Source of the DNA: Alphaproteobacteria bacterium
GTDB lineage: Bacteria; Pseudomonadota; Alphaproteobacteria; Micavibrionales; Micavibrionaceae
DNA: 64,000 nucleotides
NCBI GenBank assembly: GCA_023384135.1
Contig: JAHDXS010000001.1
Coordinates: forward strand, 124,001 to 188,000
Direction: 5' to 3'
The position numbers were made by a program, and so were the translations under genes. Below the pieces are notes generated by a model that ran no database searches, was not told the DNA's origin, and saw only the letters and a program-made list of their open reading frames with translations. This document shows positions 46,034 to 53,920 of the stretch, piece by piece (positions within the stretch are counted from its first letter, which is position 1; every line of letters begins with the position of its first letter).

Positions 46034-47716
46034 TCAGGTTCCTGTTTTAGTCTCTTGGCCCCGCTCAATCATGTTGCTGGAAAGCATTTCACCCTGCTTT
46101 TTGGTTTTCAGGACGTCCCGCGCCTTGGCGTATTCGGGGGCATGCCAGAAGACAAGACATCCGTTGCAACCCTTTCCGCAACACCCCTCGACGCCGATGC
46201 GCGGAGATTTAAGAACTTTGTCCTGAGAATCGGCCCGCTTGGCGTCCAGAAGCGCAACGCGATTATCGTCGAACGCACTTGCTCGCCCCTTGCCCAGCTC
46301 CAGATTCTGAACGGTCTTATCAAGCTTGAGGCGTGTCTCCTGCACTTCGGTCAGCAGTGCTTCTTTCCGCACGATCGTGAGCGGCGGCAGGTTTCGGATC
46401 AGGTCGGGGATATGCTCATGCTCGAACAAGGAAAAAGGAATCCGGATCGTCGTCTCCGGCGAGGCGTTCACGACCTCGGTAACCTTGCCGTTCTCCGCGT
46501 TTTCAAATGAATAGATCCGTAGCAGGATCGGATCGTTCGCATTGGGTGGTATGAATTCCAGAACATCTCCGGCGACAAGCTTGTTCTTGACGTGCATATG
46601 GAACGCATCGTCCGCGACCGCCGAAATCATCCCCGCGAATTCATAAGTGGCAAAAGTACCAGTATTATCATACCCATGCGAAAGGTTCGTGAGGCGGCCC
46701 TCGTGGAACGCCAGCGTATAGCCCCGGTTCGGAACGGTTTCAAGCTCCGCCATGAACGGCTTGGGATCCCACTTGGCCGGATCGCGGTAATAGGAATCGA
46801 TCGCCATGCGGTACGCCCGCGCTACGACGCCAACATAAAACGCGCTCTTGTTTCGCCCTTCGACCTTCAGCGAGTCCACCCCGATCCGCAGGTAATCGTC
46901 CAGCTTGGGCATGAGGCACAGGTCGCGTGAATTAAGAATATACGACCCCCGGTCGTCCTCTTCGAGCTGCATCATCTCGCCGGGCCGATGCCCCTCCTCA
47001 AGGAAGAACTCGAACATCTCGCGGTTCGTCTCGTTGATCTCCAGATCCTTGAGCGTGCCATCTTTCATGCGGATATGAACCTTATAGCTCCAGCGGCAGC
47101 TATTCGCGCAATTCCCCTGATTGGCACCGCGCTCGGACATGAAGTTCGAAAGAAGGCAGCGCCCGGAATAGGTCATGCACATCGCGCCGTGTACAAAGGC
47201 CTCCAGCTTGATGTCTTCACAATGCTCCCGGATTTCGACAAGCTCTTCATACGTAACTTCGCGGCCGAGTACGCACAGACTTGCCCCGGCATCCTGCCAG
47301 AATTTGACCGACAGCCACGAACAGACGTTCGCCTGCGTGGAGATATGAAGCTCTAGCTCCGGCGCCTCCTGCTTGACGAACTGGAACACGCCGGGGTCGG
47401 CAATGATCAGGCCATCCGGCTTCACCTTGCGCACCGTCTCGATATATTCCGGCAGCTTGGCGATATCCTTATTGTGCGTAAAGAGGTTCAGTGTCAGGTA
47501 GACTCGCTTGCCGTGCGCGTGGGCGAACTCTATCCCCTCCACCACCTCATCCAGCGTAAAACTGGACTTAGTCCGCAAGGACATATCCGGAGTACCCATA
47601 TAAATGGCGTCCGCACCATACAGAACGGCGACCTTGAGCTTCTCAAGGGAGCCCGCAGGCATCAGGAGTTCGGAGCGTTCAGGGCGCTTGGCGGCTGTTT
47701 TTTGATAAATCGTCAT
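46034..47716 (-). CDS. U32-family protein, TrhP/YegQ-like (tRNA hydroxylation)
   Basis: U32 'collagenase-like peptidases' include TrhP (YegQ), which with prephenate makes 5-hydroxyuridine at tRNA position 34. The 560 residues show the TIM-barrel start ELLMPAGSLEKLKVAVLYGADAIYMG, the metal/cluster region with EAFVHGAMCMTYSGRCLLSN and GANQGNCANSCRW, and KVEGRNKSAFYVG. The C-terminal extension ends in a Cys cluster, GVEGCCGKGCNGCLVFWH, suggesting an iron-sulfur or zinc site. A tRNA-modification role is inferred from family, not shown here. Other U32 members (UbiU/UbiV, RlhA) are shorter or differ in the Cys pattern. Confidence 0.85.
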   Translation of the reverse strand: MTIYQKTAAKRPERSELLMPAGSLEKLKVAVLYGADAIYMGTPDMSLRTKSSFTLDEVVEGIEFAHAHGKRVYLTLNLFTHNKDIAKLPEYIETVRKVKPDGLIIADPGVFQFVKQEAPELELHISTQANVCSWLSVKFWQDAGASLCVLGREVTYEELVEIREHCEDIKLEAFVHGAMCMTYSGRCLLSNFMSERGANQGNCANSCRWSYKVHIRMKDGTLKDLEINETNREMFEFFLEEGHRPGEMMQLEEDDRGSYILNSRDLCLMPKLDDYLRIGVDSLKVEGRNKSAFYVGVVARAYRMAIDSYYRDPAKWDPKPFMAELETVPNRGYTLAFHEGRLTNLSHGYDNTGTFATYEFAGMISAVADDAFHMHVKNKLVAGDVLEFIPPNANDPILLRIYSFENAENGKVTEVVNASPETTIRIPFSLFEHEHIPDLIRNLPPLTIVRKEALLTEVQETRLKLDKTVQNLELGKGRASAFDDNRVALLDAKRADSQDKVLKSPRIGVEGCCGKGCNGCLVFWHAPEYAKARDVLKTKKQGEMLSSNMIERGQETKTGT

Positions 47717-47822
47717 GGCCGTACATAACCATAAACGGACCGGACTTGCAAAGAAGCATTTTATTTGAGGGTATTAACCTGTTTTCCTCAAAGGATTATC
47801 CTGCTAATAGTACGGCTGGCCT

Positions 47823-47899
47823 GTCCCCGTAGCTCAGCAGGATAGAGCGCAGGATTCCTAATCCTGAGGTCGTGGGTTCAAATCCCGCCGGGGACGCCA
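47823..47899 (+). tRNA. tRNA-Arg (anticodon CCU)
   Basis: 77 nt with encoded CCA. Acceptor GTCCCCG/CGGGGAC, D-arm GCTCAGCAGGATAGAGC, anticodon stem CAGGA/TCCTG with loop TTCCTAA (CCT at 47857-47859), variable loop, T-arm CGTGGGTTCAAATCCCGC (one imperfect pair), G73, CCA. A run of seven T follows about 10 nt after the end. tRNA-Arg(CCU) genes are frequent integration targets, but no integrase or repeat of its 3' end is seen in the window. Confidence 0.96.
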
Positions 47900-48003
47900 G
47901 GATACGAGTTTTTTTGAGAAATTCATCGAGTTTAGTCCGCTTTCAATCTTTTTTCCCCGAGAAGGCGAACGTATTATATGTTAGGCCGAAATAAGGTCAA
48001 AAA

Positions 48004-48033
48004 ATGAACAGGATAGATTGTAAAGCGCCATGA
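48004..48033 (+). CDS. Nine-codon leader ORF overlapping the aminopropyltransferase-like gene
   Basis: ATG to TGA encoding MNRIDCKAP. TAAGG lies about 8 nt upstream, a usable ribosome site. Its stop overlaps the next ATG as ATGA, while that ATG has no Shine-Dalgarno of its own. This suggests translational coupling, perhaps with regulation. It is too short to judge by coding statistics. Confidence 0.4.
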   Translation: MNRIDCKAP

Positions 48034-50312
48034 TTGCATCTGTAACCTCCGGCAGCGTTGAAAAAAACGCTAAAATCATCACCTTGCTGGTCACGCTGTC
48101 TGGCTTGGCGGCCCTCTCATGGCAGGTGCTTTGGCAACTGAAGGCTTCTCTGGCCCTGGGGGTCTCGGCATGGGGCACGGCCGTAACGCTGGCCGTGACC
48201 ATGGGCGGAATGTGCATCGGCGCCTTGATTACAGGCCGCATCCTTGAGCATACCAATAACACCAGACCATTGCGGTTGTATGGGGTTATGGAATGCATAA
48301 TCGGGATATCCGGTTTATTCTTAAACAGCGCCTTTCAAATCGTAGAGAGAGTGGATACCGAATTCTATCAGGCCAGCCCCGAACTGGCTGGGACCGTTTA
48401 TCTTTTGGGTATCGCTTCATCATTCGGGATACAGGCTATTTTCCTAGGGGCTACGGTTCCCGTGATCGGACTGATGGCAAGACAATCGCAGGTGCCAATA
48501 GCGACATTATATGGCCTCAATACGCTGGGCGCAGCTTTAGGCGCTTTACTATCGGCCTTTCTGTTTATTCCTATGTTAGGAGTTCAGAATACAATATGGC
48601 TGAATTCATCTATAAATCTTCTTGTTGGCATTACGGCTATAATGCTCGGACGAGAAGTGCTTTTTGCAAACAGATTATCCGCAGACTCAAAGACAGCCGA
48701 ACCGCCATTCAAATTTTTTATGGCTCTGTTAATCGTTTTTGCAACAGGCTGCGCCACCTTCATGCTCGAAGTCGCTTGGTTCCGTGCTCTGACGGCAGCA
48801 TTCATGAGCACTACTGACGCTTTTGCGATCATGCTTTCATGTGTGCTCATAGCCTTGGGGCTGGGCGCAAGATTAGTACCCTACCTACGAACCCAAAAAA
48901 ATGCCTCGCTCGGGGTCTTATTGGCGTGGTCAGGGATCACAATTTTATTGGCAACGCCGGTTATTGAACGCTTCGACATATTCGTTAAGCTTGTTGCTCA
49001 CTATGAGATGATCATATTCGTTCAATGGTTTTTCCTGACGCTCTATGTTATTGGGATACCGATCTTTCTTCTGGGCTTGGCCCTTCCGTGGATTTTAGAT
49101 ACTCAAAATCGGCCATGGAAATGGGGTGTGCTTTATGGCGTGAACGCATTCGCCGCCATTTTGGGAGCGCTTCTTTCCGGATGGCTTTTACTCCCGACCA
49201 TCGGCTTGGCGCGCACCGCTTGGTTAGCCGGACTGCTGGTTGGCGCGACCGGAATTATAGCGGCGCAAAAGCAAAGGCGCGCACGTCTTTCAGCCCTAAC
49301 CGCTATAGCGCTTGTAATTGCGGTTACTTTCGAATCCGGTCTAGGTAGGGTCAGAATCCAAGGGGCATCTGACTTCAAAACCAGAGTGCCGACAAAAATT
49401 TTAGAATTTTACGAAGGACCAGATTCAACAATTTCAGCTGTAGAATATAAGGGCGGACGCCGGATTTTGTTTATTGACGGGTTTTCGACGACCGAACAGT
49501 CGGGCACTGTTCTAAACAGCGACATGCCTTTTACAGGCCAGTACATGGCGTGGATGGGGCATTTGCCGATGCTGCTTCATCCCAATCCCCAAACCGCCCT
49601 CGTGATTTGTTTTGGCACGGGCCAGACCGCAAACGCCGTACGCAAAGAGAACCCACAATCGCTCAGGATTGTCGATATTAACCAGAATGTCTTCAAGCTG
49701 GCCGATCATTTCACGGCCAACGAAAAGGTTCTTGAAGATCCAAGAGTCAACAGCGTGATTATGGACGGACGCGCTTACATGCGTAGAACGCCCGAGAAAT
49801 ATGATGTCATCACACTTGAGCCCATGCCCCCGACTTTTGCAGGCGTTAACGCTTTATACTCTCTCGAATTCTACCAATTGGCGCGCAGCAAACTAACTCC
49901 TGACGGCGTGATCGCGCAATGGCTGCCGTATCATCTCGTCCCGGCCTATTATAGCGCCTCAATCACCAAGACGTTTCATGCAGTCTTTCCAAACTCTATT
50001 CTTTGGAATGATCCGACATCAGGCACGGGAATTCTGATCGGTTCAGCCAATGACGGCGGGGATTTAGGAAAATTATGGCCCGGCTTCGCCCGCACAAACA
50101 TAAAGCGTGATTTGACGGAAGAAGCGATTCGCAAAGCGGTCGTGCTGGACCGAAGCAAAATTGTAGACTACAGCGCCCTAGGTGAGTTAATCACAGACGA
50201 CAATCAGATTTTGTCATACGGCAAGGCCGCACACCTGCTGAGAAGAGCCAAGGATGCAAACAAAGAGAATCAAGATCTTATTGATACGGTCCTGAAGGAT
50301 AAAGGCGAGTAG
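48030..50312 (+). CDS. Multi-pass membrane protein fused to a spermidine-synthase-like domain
   Basis: 760 residues. About the first 420 are hydrophobic with roughly ten or more membrane segments in an MFS-like layout (LSWQVLWQLKASLALGVS, TVPVIGLMARQ, TFMLEVAWFRALTAAFM). The rest is a polyamine synthase-like Rossmann domain: ALVICFGTGQTANAVRKE is the SAM loop, LRIVDINQNVFKLADHF the acidic loop, and YDVITLEPMPPTFAGVNALY follows. True spermidine synthases have a catalytic Asp (DSSDP-type) where this has LEPMPP, so aminopropyl transfer is doubtful. Similar fused proteins are common and uncharacterised. The region is more AT-rich than its surroundings, which hints at transfer. Confidence 0.82.
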   Translation: MIASVTSGSVEKNAKIITLLVTLSGLAALSWQVLWQLKASLALGVSAWGTAVTLAVTMGGMCIGALITGRILEHTNNTRPLRLYGVMECIIGISGLFLNSAFQIVERVDTEFYQASPELAGTVYLLGIASSFGIQAIFLGATVPVIGLMARQSQVPIATLYGLNTLGAALGALLSAFLFIPMLGVQNTIWLNSSINLLVGITAIMLGREVLFANRLSADSKTAEPPFKFFMALLIVFATGCATFMLEVAWFRALTAAFMSTTDAFAIMLSCVLIALGLGARLVPYLRTQKNASLGVLLAWSGITILLATPVIERFDIFVKLVAHYEMIIFVQWFFLTLYVIGIPIFLLGLALPWILDTQNRPWKWGVLYGVNAFAAILGALLSGWLLLPTIGLARTAWLAGLLVGATGIIAAQKQRRARLSALTAIALVIAVTFESGLGRVRIQGASDFKTRVPTKILEFYEGPDSTISAVEYKGGRRILFIDGFSTTEQSGTVLNSDMPFTGQYMAWMGHLPMLLHPNPQTALVICFGTGQTANAVRKENPQSLRIVDINQNVFKLADHFTANEKVLEDPRVNSVIMDGRAYMRRTPEKYDVITLEPMPPTFAGVNALYSLEFYQLARSKLTPDGVIAQWLPYHLVPAYYSASITKTFHAVFPNSILWNDPTSGTGILIGSANDGGDLGKLWPGFARTNIKRDLTEEAIRKAVVLDRSKIVDYSALGELITDDNQILSYGKAAHLLRRAKDANKENQDLIDTVLKDKGE

Positions 50313-50323
50313 GGTTTTTTTAA

Positions 50324-50764
50324 TCAGGCGATAAGATAACTGGCCTCGGCCGCCCCTGCCCGCCTTAAAGACTGGAATTTTCGCTCGCAGAGCACCCGAA
50401 GCTTGGACCAATCGACCCCAACCTCGAAAAGATAGGCCAGCCCCATAAATGAGGCTGGCCCAAGTTTCGCTTCAAGGTGGTGCAAAAAACCGTTTAAATT
50501 ATTCTGAGTCAGATCGGGCGCCACGACAAAAACGTCGCCGTCATGACAAAGAAAAATGCGGGCGTCCATCTGTCCAAGATAGCCCTTCAATTCGTTTATA
50601 AAGGCAGAAGATGCGCCATCGGCCATAGCATTCTGCGCGTTGGCGCTGGAACGGTCCTGCGGCGCCCGCTTGAAATGGATGCAACGCAGGTCAGGCATAA
50701 ACCCGGAGGCCGCGCTTAAATCCTCGTATAACAGCTCTTCAGCATTCTGCGTAATTATGTCCAT
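50324..50764 (-). CDS. Unrecognised 146-residue protein divergent from the response regulator
   Basis: Not recognised. Cytoplasmic, no signal peptide. The body DARIFLCHDGDVFVVAPDLTQ and LNGFLHHLEAKLGPASFMGL suggests an alpha/beta fold resembling degenerate diguanylate-cyclase or PAS-like sensors, but no GGDEF or other key motif is present. The C-terminus WSKLRVLCERKFQSLRRA is basic. It is convergent with the membrane/spermidine-synthase-like gene (11 nt) and divergent from the sigma-54 regulator across a 212-bp gap with a large inverted repeat, so it may be controlled by, or signal to, that regulator. Confidence 0.68.
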   Translation of the reverse strand: MDIITQNAEELLYEDLSAASGFMPDLRCIHFKRAPQDRSSANAQNAMADGASSAFINELKGYLGQMDARIFLCHDGDVFVVAPDLTQNNLNGFLHHLEAKLGPASFMGLAYLFEVGVDWSKLRVLCERKFQSLRRAGAAEASYLIA

Positions 50765-50871
50765 AGTCGCACCAGCATTTCACACCTTTGATATTATGTA
50801 AAGCAAGGACTGTGCCAAAATGCTGATGCTTTAATATCAATGGCTTAATAGGCATCCATGTTCTTATGTCC

Positions 50872-50921
50872 CAAAATGAGACGTTTGATTATAAGAAAAA
50901 GTAATCAAAAGTCTCATTTTG
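50872..50921. repeat. 20-bp-arm inverted repeat upstream of the sigma-54 regulator
   Basis: Arm 50872-50891 (starts CAAAATGAGAC, ends TTTGATTA) and arm 50902-50921 (TAATCAAA ... GTCTCATTTTG) match at 19 of 20 positions around a 10-nt A-rich loop. No T-run follows on either strand. GAAACGGTTTC, a second small palindrome, starts at its last base. It lies 55 nt before the regulator ATG; it could be a dimer or tetramer operator, a cruciform, or an mRNA leader hairpin. Confidence 0.85.
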
Positions 50922-50976
50922 AAACGGTTTCTTCACCTCTCGGGGATAAATTAAATAAGAAAAGGTGGAAGAGCGA

Positions 50977-52413
50977 ATGAACCAGAAAATCCTTATTGTC
51001 GATGACGATAAAAATCACAGCCTCATGCTGACGACGCTTTTGCATCGGAAAACCGGCTACGAAGCTGTGATTAAGCAAAACGGGAAAGAAGCTCTGGAAT
51101 ACCTCTCGGAAGAGAACGCAGCCCAACGAACACCCTTGGTCGTTTTGGATATAAACATGCCGGTCATGGGGGGAATGGAAACTTTGGAAATCATACGCCA
51201 GAGATACCCGGACATGCCCGTGATCATGCTAACCGGTAATCAGGATATGGCGCAGGCCGTTCAGGCGATAAAGCTGGGCGCTCTGGATTTTATCAACAAA
51301 CCCTATGAAGGCGAACGGCTGGCCGTAACGGTGCGGAACGCCCTGAATATGTCGTCGCTGGCGCGGGAAGTCCGCAGACTGAATCAGACCCACGAAGGGA
51401 CAGTGACCTTCGAGAGCCTTATAGGCCATGAGGCGGGACTGATGCAAACCCTTGGTGTTGCTAGAAAAGCAAGTGCAGCTGACATACCCGTGCTGATTAC
51501 CGGAGAAACCGGAACGGGCAAAGAGGTCATGGCCCGCGCCATACATGGGGAGAGCAACCGGGCAGGATCAACCTTTGTAGCTGTGAACTGCGGCGCCATC
51601 CCTTCCCAACTGGTTGAAAGCGTTCTCTTCGGCCACGAGAAAGGCGCATTCACGGGCGCGATCGAGAAGACTTCTGGAAAATTCAGAGAAGCCGAGGGCG
51701 GAACCATCTTCCTCGACGAGGTAGGAGAATTGCCTCTGGAAACACAGGTCAAACTCCTGCGGGTTATACAACAAAAAGAGGTCGAGCCCGTCGGCGCAGC
51801 CCGCCTGGTACCCGTAAACGTGCGAATCATTTCAGCGACGAACCGGAACCTAACCCGGGAGGTTGCAGAAGGCCGTTTCCGCGAAGACCTCTTTTTCCGC
51901 CTCAATGTGCTCCAAATCGAAATGCCCCCCCTGCGGGAAAGAAAAGAAGATATCCCGCGGCTTGCCGAGCATTTCATAACCCGCTTCTGCGCCAGACAGG
52001 CATGGCCCCCTAAACCGCTTTCAGAAAGTGCCATAAAGACTCTTAAAGACCATAATTGGCCCGGTAACGTGCGACAGCTCGAAAATATGATTAACCGAGC
52101 GCTTGTTCTCTCAGACGGACCAAGTCTTGAGGTCGGAGATCTCATTTTAAATCAGGGCGCTGCAGAAAATAGCCAAGAAAGGCAGGGAAACGTTCGACCT
52201 GCGGAACAGCCGGCGAAGTCCGAGTCGGAGGGCATGTTTATCGAGCTGTTCGACGATGAGGGCAAAATAAAAAGCGCCTCCGACATCGAGCGGGAGGCGC
52301 TTTTGAAAGTTCTCGACTACCACGGCCAGAATGTTACGGCGTCGGCAAAGGCCCTGAACATGGCCAAATCGACATTCTACCGCAAGCTGGCCGAAGCCGT
52401 ACAAGCTGAATGA
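50977..52413 (+). CDS. Sigma-54-dependent response regulator (NtrC family)
   Basis: 478 residues. Receiver domain 1-120 with DDD at 9-11 and phospho-acceptor Asp58 (VVLDINMPVMGG), Lys in FINKPYEG. The AAA+ domain has Walker A GETGTGKE, the sigma-54 contact loop GAFTGA, Walker B GGTIFLDEVGEL and the arginine-finger region FREDLFFRLNVL. The C-terminal Fis-type helix-turn-helix is ALLKVLDYHGQNVTASAKAL, MAKSTFYRKL. ATG 50977 with GGAAGAG is preferred to GTG 50965. No histidine kinase is adjacent, so the partner is unknown. I saw no -24/-12 element (TGGCAC-N5-TTGC) in the gap upstream. Confidence 0.95.
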   Translation: MNQKILIVDDDKNHSLMLTTLLHRKTGYEAVIKQNGKEALEYLSEENAAQRTPLVVLDINMPVMGGMETLEIIRQRYPDMPVIMLTGNQDMAQAVQAIKLGALDFINKPYEGERLAVTVRNALNMSSLAREVRRLNQTHEGTVTFESLIGHEAGLMQTLGVARKASAADIPVLITGETGTGKEVMARAIHGESNRAGSTFVAVNCGAIPSQLVESVLFGHEKGAFTGAIEKTSGKFREAEGGTIFLDEVGELPLETQVKLLRVIQQKEVEPVGAARLVPVNVRIISATNRNLTREVAEGRFREDLFFRLNVLQIEMPPLRERKEDIPRLAEHFITRFCARQAWPPKPLSESAIKTLKDHNWPGNVRQLENMINRALVLSDGPSLEVGDLILNQGAAENSQERQGNVRPAEQPAKSESEGMFIELFDDEGKIKSASDIEREALLKVLDYHGQNVTASAKALNMAKSTFYRKLAEAVQAE

Positions 52414-52426
52414 TCAAATCTGCGCG

Positions 52427-52702
52427 TTACTTACGCGGCAGCTTGATCATATCGGCCGCTCTGTTCTCTTCGGCTTCCGGCTCCTCTTCAGTACCGGCCG
52501 CAGGCTCTACATCCTGCGGGTTGGCGGGATCGGCAGCGTTTGCGGCCTCATCCTGAATCTTGTCTTTGTTCACGAAGTGAACGCCGCCCTGCTTCTTCTT
52601 GGCATAGGAAACAGAGGTTCCGCCTTCTTCCGCATGAGCGGGGAAAAGCGTGAAAACAAGCGCCAAAGCGCTGAATCCGGCGAGTAAGGTCGTTTTGTAC
52701 AT
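52427..52702 (-). CDS. Small exported acidic protein of unknown function
   Basis: Not recognised. 91 residues from ATG 52702 with GGAG 8 nt upstream. The signal peptide is YKTTLLAGFSALALVFTLFPAHA; the mature part is about 68 residues. The N-terminal half is basic (SYAKKKQGGVHFVNKDK), then a Pro/Ala/Asp/Glu-rich low-complexity tail (DPANPQDVEPAAGTEEEPEA) and a final IKLPRK. Probably unstructured. It is convergent with the response-regulator gene, 13 nt apart, and follows the zur operon by 168 nt on the same strand, separated by a terminator. Confidence 0.68.
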   Translation of the reverse strand: MYKTTLLAGFSALALVFTLFPAHAEEGGTSVSYAKKKQGGVHFVNKDKIQDEAANAADPANPQDVEPAAGTEEEPEAEENRAADMIKLPRK

Positions 52703-52780
52703 AAGGGTGTCTCCTTGAAAATATGTCAAATCCAGACGCAGAATAATCAAAGTTGGAAAGAAATCGCAAGAAATATTATG

Positions 52781-52802
52781 AAAAAAAGGGCGTAAGTCCC
52801 TT
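52781..52802 (-). terminator. Terminator of the zinc-linked operon
   Basis: On the minus strand AAGGG-acttacg-CCCTT is followed directly by TTTTT. The stem is only 5 bp but the T-run is continuous. It lies about 70 nt after the zur stop. Confidence 0.5.
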
Positions 52803-52870
52803 ATGTTTCAGGAATATTCCACCTGAAAATAGAGGGTCCCGGGCCATCTGGCAAGCAGGCGGGCCGCAAA

Positions 52871-53317
52871 TTATGCTCCAGAGCACTGACGGCATTGCCC
52901 GTGAAGCTCCGCACTCCAAGAGGACAGCGCAAACCCGGCCTCTTGGGTCTTGCGCTCAAGATCCTTAGGGAGCGAGCATAAATGCGCTTCAGTGACCTGC
53001 CCACAACTATCGCAAACCAGAAACTGAGAGCCCTGATGCTTATGCCCGGCATGGCAAACGACATAGGCATTCAGGCTTTCAATCCGATGAATAAAGCCGT
53101 TTTCCTGCAGAAATTCTATGGCGCGGTAAGCGGTCGGCGGCTTAGGCTGATCAAGCGCCTTTCCCAGCTGTGCAAGGACGTCATAGGCGCCGATAGGCGT
53201 CTTGCTGCCCGCAATAATCTCAAGCACAAGACGTCGCGGCTCGGTAAAGCGCAAACCTCGCTCAGCGCAGTATGCCTCAACTGTTTTTACAAGCTTATGT
53301 ACTTCGCCCTTTTTCAT
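52871..53317 (-). CDS. zur: Fur-family regulator, Zur type (zinc uptake repressor)
   Basis: 148 residues. Winged helix in the first 80 residues (LRFTEPRRLVLEIIAGSKTP, PPTAYRAIEFLQENGFIHRI). The metal sites are H-K-H at 92-94, QFLVCDSCG with Cys102 and Cys105, E110, and a second pair HGQCRQC with Cys142 and Cys145. The 'GHKHQGSQFLVCD.CG' layout and the Cys pairs are Zur-like, while iron-sensing Fur proteins have HHDH segments. It is the last gene of the ABC-DUF3299 operon, 15 nt after the DUF3299 gene, so Zur would control its own operon if the box upstream is real. Confidence 0.88.
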   Translation of the reverse strand: MKKGEVHKLVKTVEAYCAERGLRFTEPRRLVLEIIAGSKTPIGAYDVLAQLGKALDQPKPPTAYRAIEFLQENGFIHRIESLNAYVVCHAGHKHQGSQFLVCDSCGQVTEAHLCSLPKDLERKTQEAGFALSSWSAELHGQCRQCSGA

Positions 53318-53332
53318 CGCGCCCCGTTCTGC

Positions 53333-53920
53333 CTATGGCTTATGAACCACAGCATCCTTCATACGGTAAAAAACATTAAACTCATCGTCAGCGGGAACCA
53401 ATTCCAAACGCCCGCTCAGCGTCATCGGGTCAAAAGAAAACACGATCGGATATTTCGCCTGTACCTCGACAACCATATTGGGACCAACATGGTAGTGATA
53501 AGGGCAACTTGCCGGAAAGGGCCCAAACAAAAATCGCCCCTGCTTTTCGGCCTGCTCAAGAGGGAACATATAGCCCTGCATTAAGACGGTCTGCCCATCC
53601 AGCGCTTTAACCTCATCGGGAAATACCGGCCGCACAGAGATGACATCGTTGTCTTCGAACTGTCCGGTAATCACTTCCTTGCCTTCCGTCTTCGCTAACA
53701 CCTCCCAAGCCACACCGCCTTCCGGAGTCTTTACGAATTTTGGAAGTGACTCGATCATGGTCTCAAGCGAAACCTCAGCATCAACGGGAACGTTCTCCCA
53801 TTCCTCAAGAGCAACCGCCGATAAACAAAAAAGCGCACACGCGCAGAAAATGAGCGCGCCAATACAAATGCGCGTATCAAGCCGGAATAGTTTAAAAGCC
53901 TGAAAGTTGTTTTGAGACAT
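53333..53920 (-). CDS. Exported DUF3299-like protein of the zinc-linked operon
   Basis: 195 residues; signal peptide in the first 38 residues (ICIGALIFCACALFCLSAVA). The mature domain matches the DUF3299 layout: LDGQTVLMQGYMFPLEQ followed by FLFGPFPASCPYHYHVGPNM, which corresponds to the family's conserved G-x-C-x-H region; CPYHYH offers one Cys and two His for metal binding. DUF3299 genes with LolD/MacB-like ABC pairs occur in zinc-regulated loci, for example the Zrg system of Vibrio (from memory). The ATG lies 29 nt inside the permease gene, so translation is coupled. Confidence 0.75.
   Translation of the reverse strand: MSQNNFQAFKLFRLDTRICIGALIFCACALFCLSAVALEEWENVPVDAEVSLETMIESLPKFVKTPEGGVAWEVLAKTEGKEVITGQFEDNDVISVRPVFPDEVKALDGQTVLMQGYMFPLEQAEKQGRFLFGPFPASCPYHYHVGPNMVVEVQAKYPIVFSFDPMTLSGRLELVPADDEFNVFYRMKDAVVHKP

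Noticed and set aside
47823..48030. Genomic island inserted at tRNA-Arg(CCU)
   Set aside because: The following gene is more AT-rich, but no integrase and no repeat of the tRNA 3' end was seen in the window.
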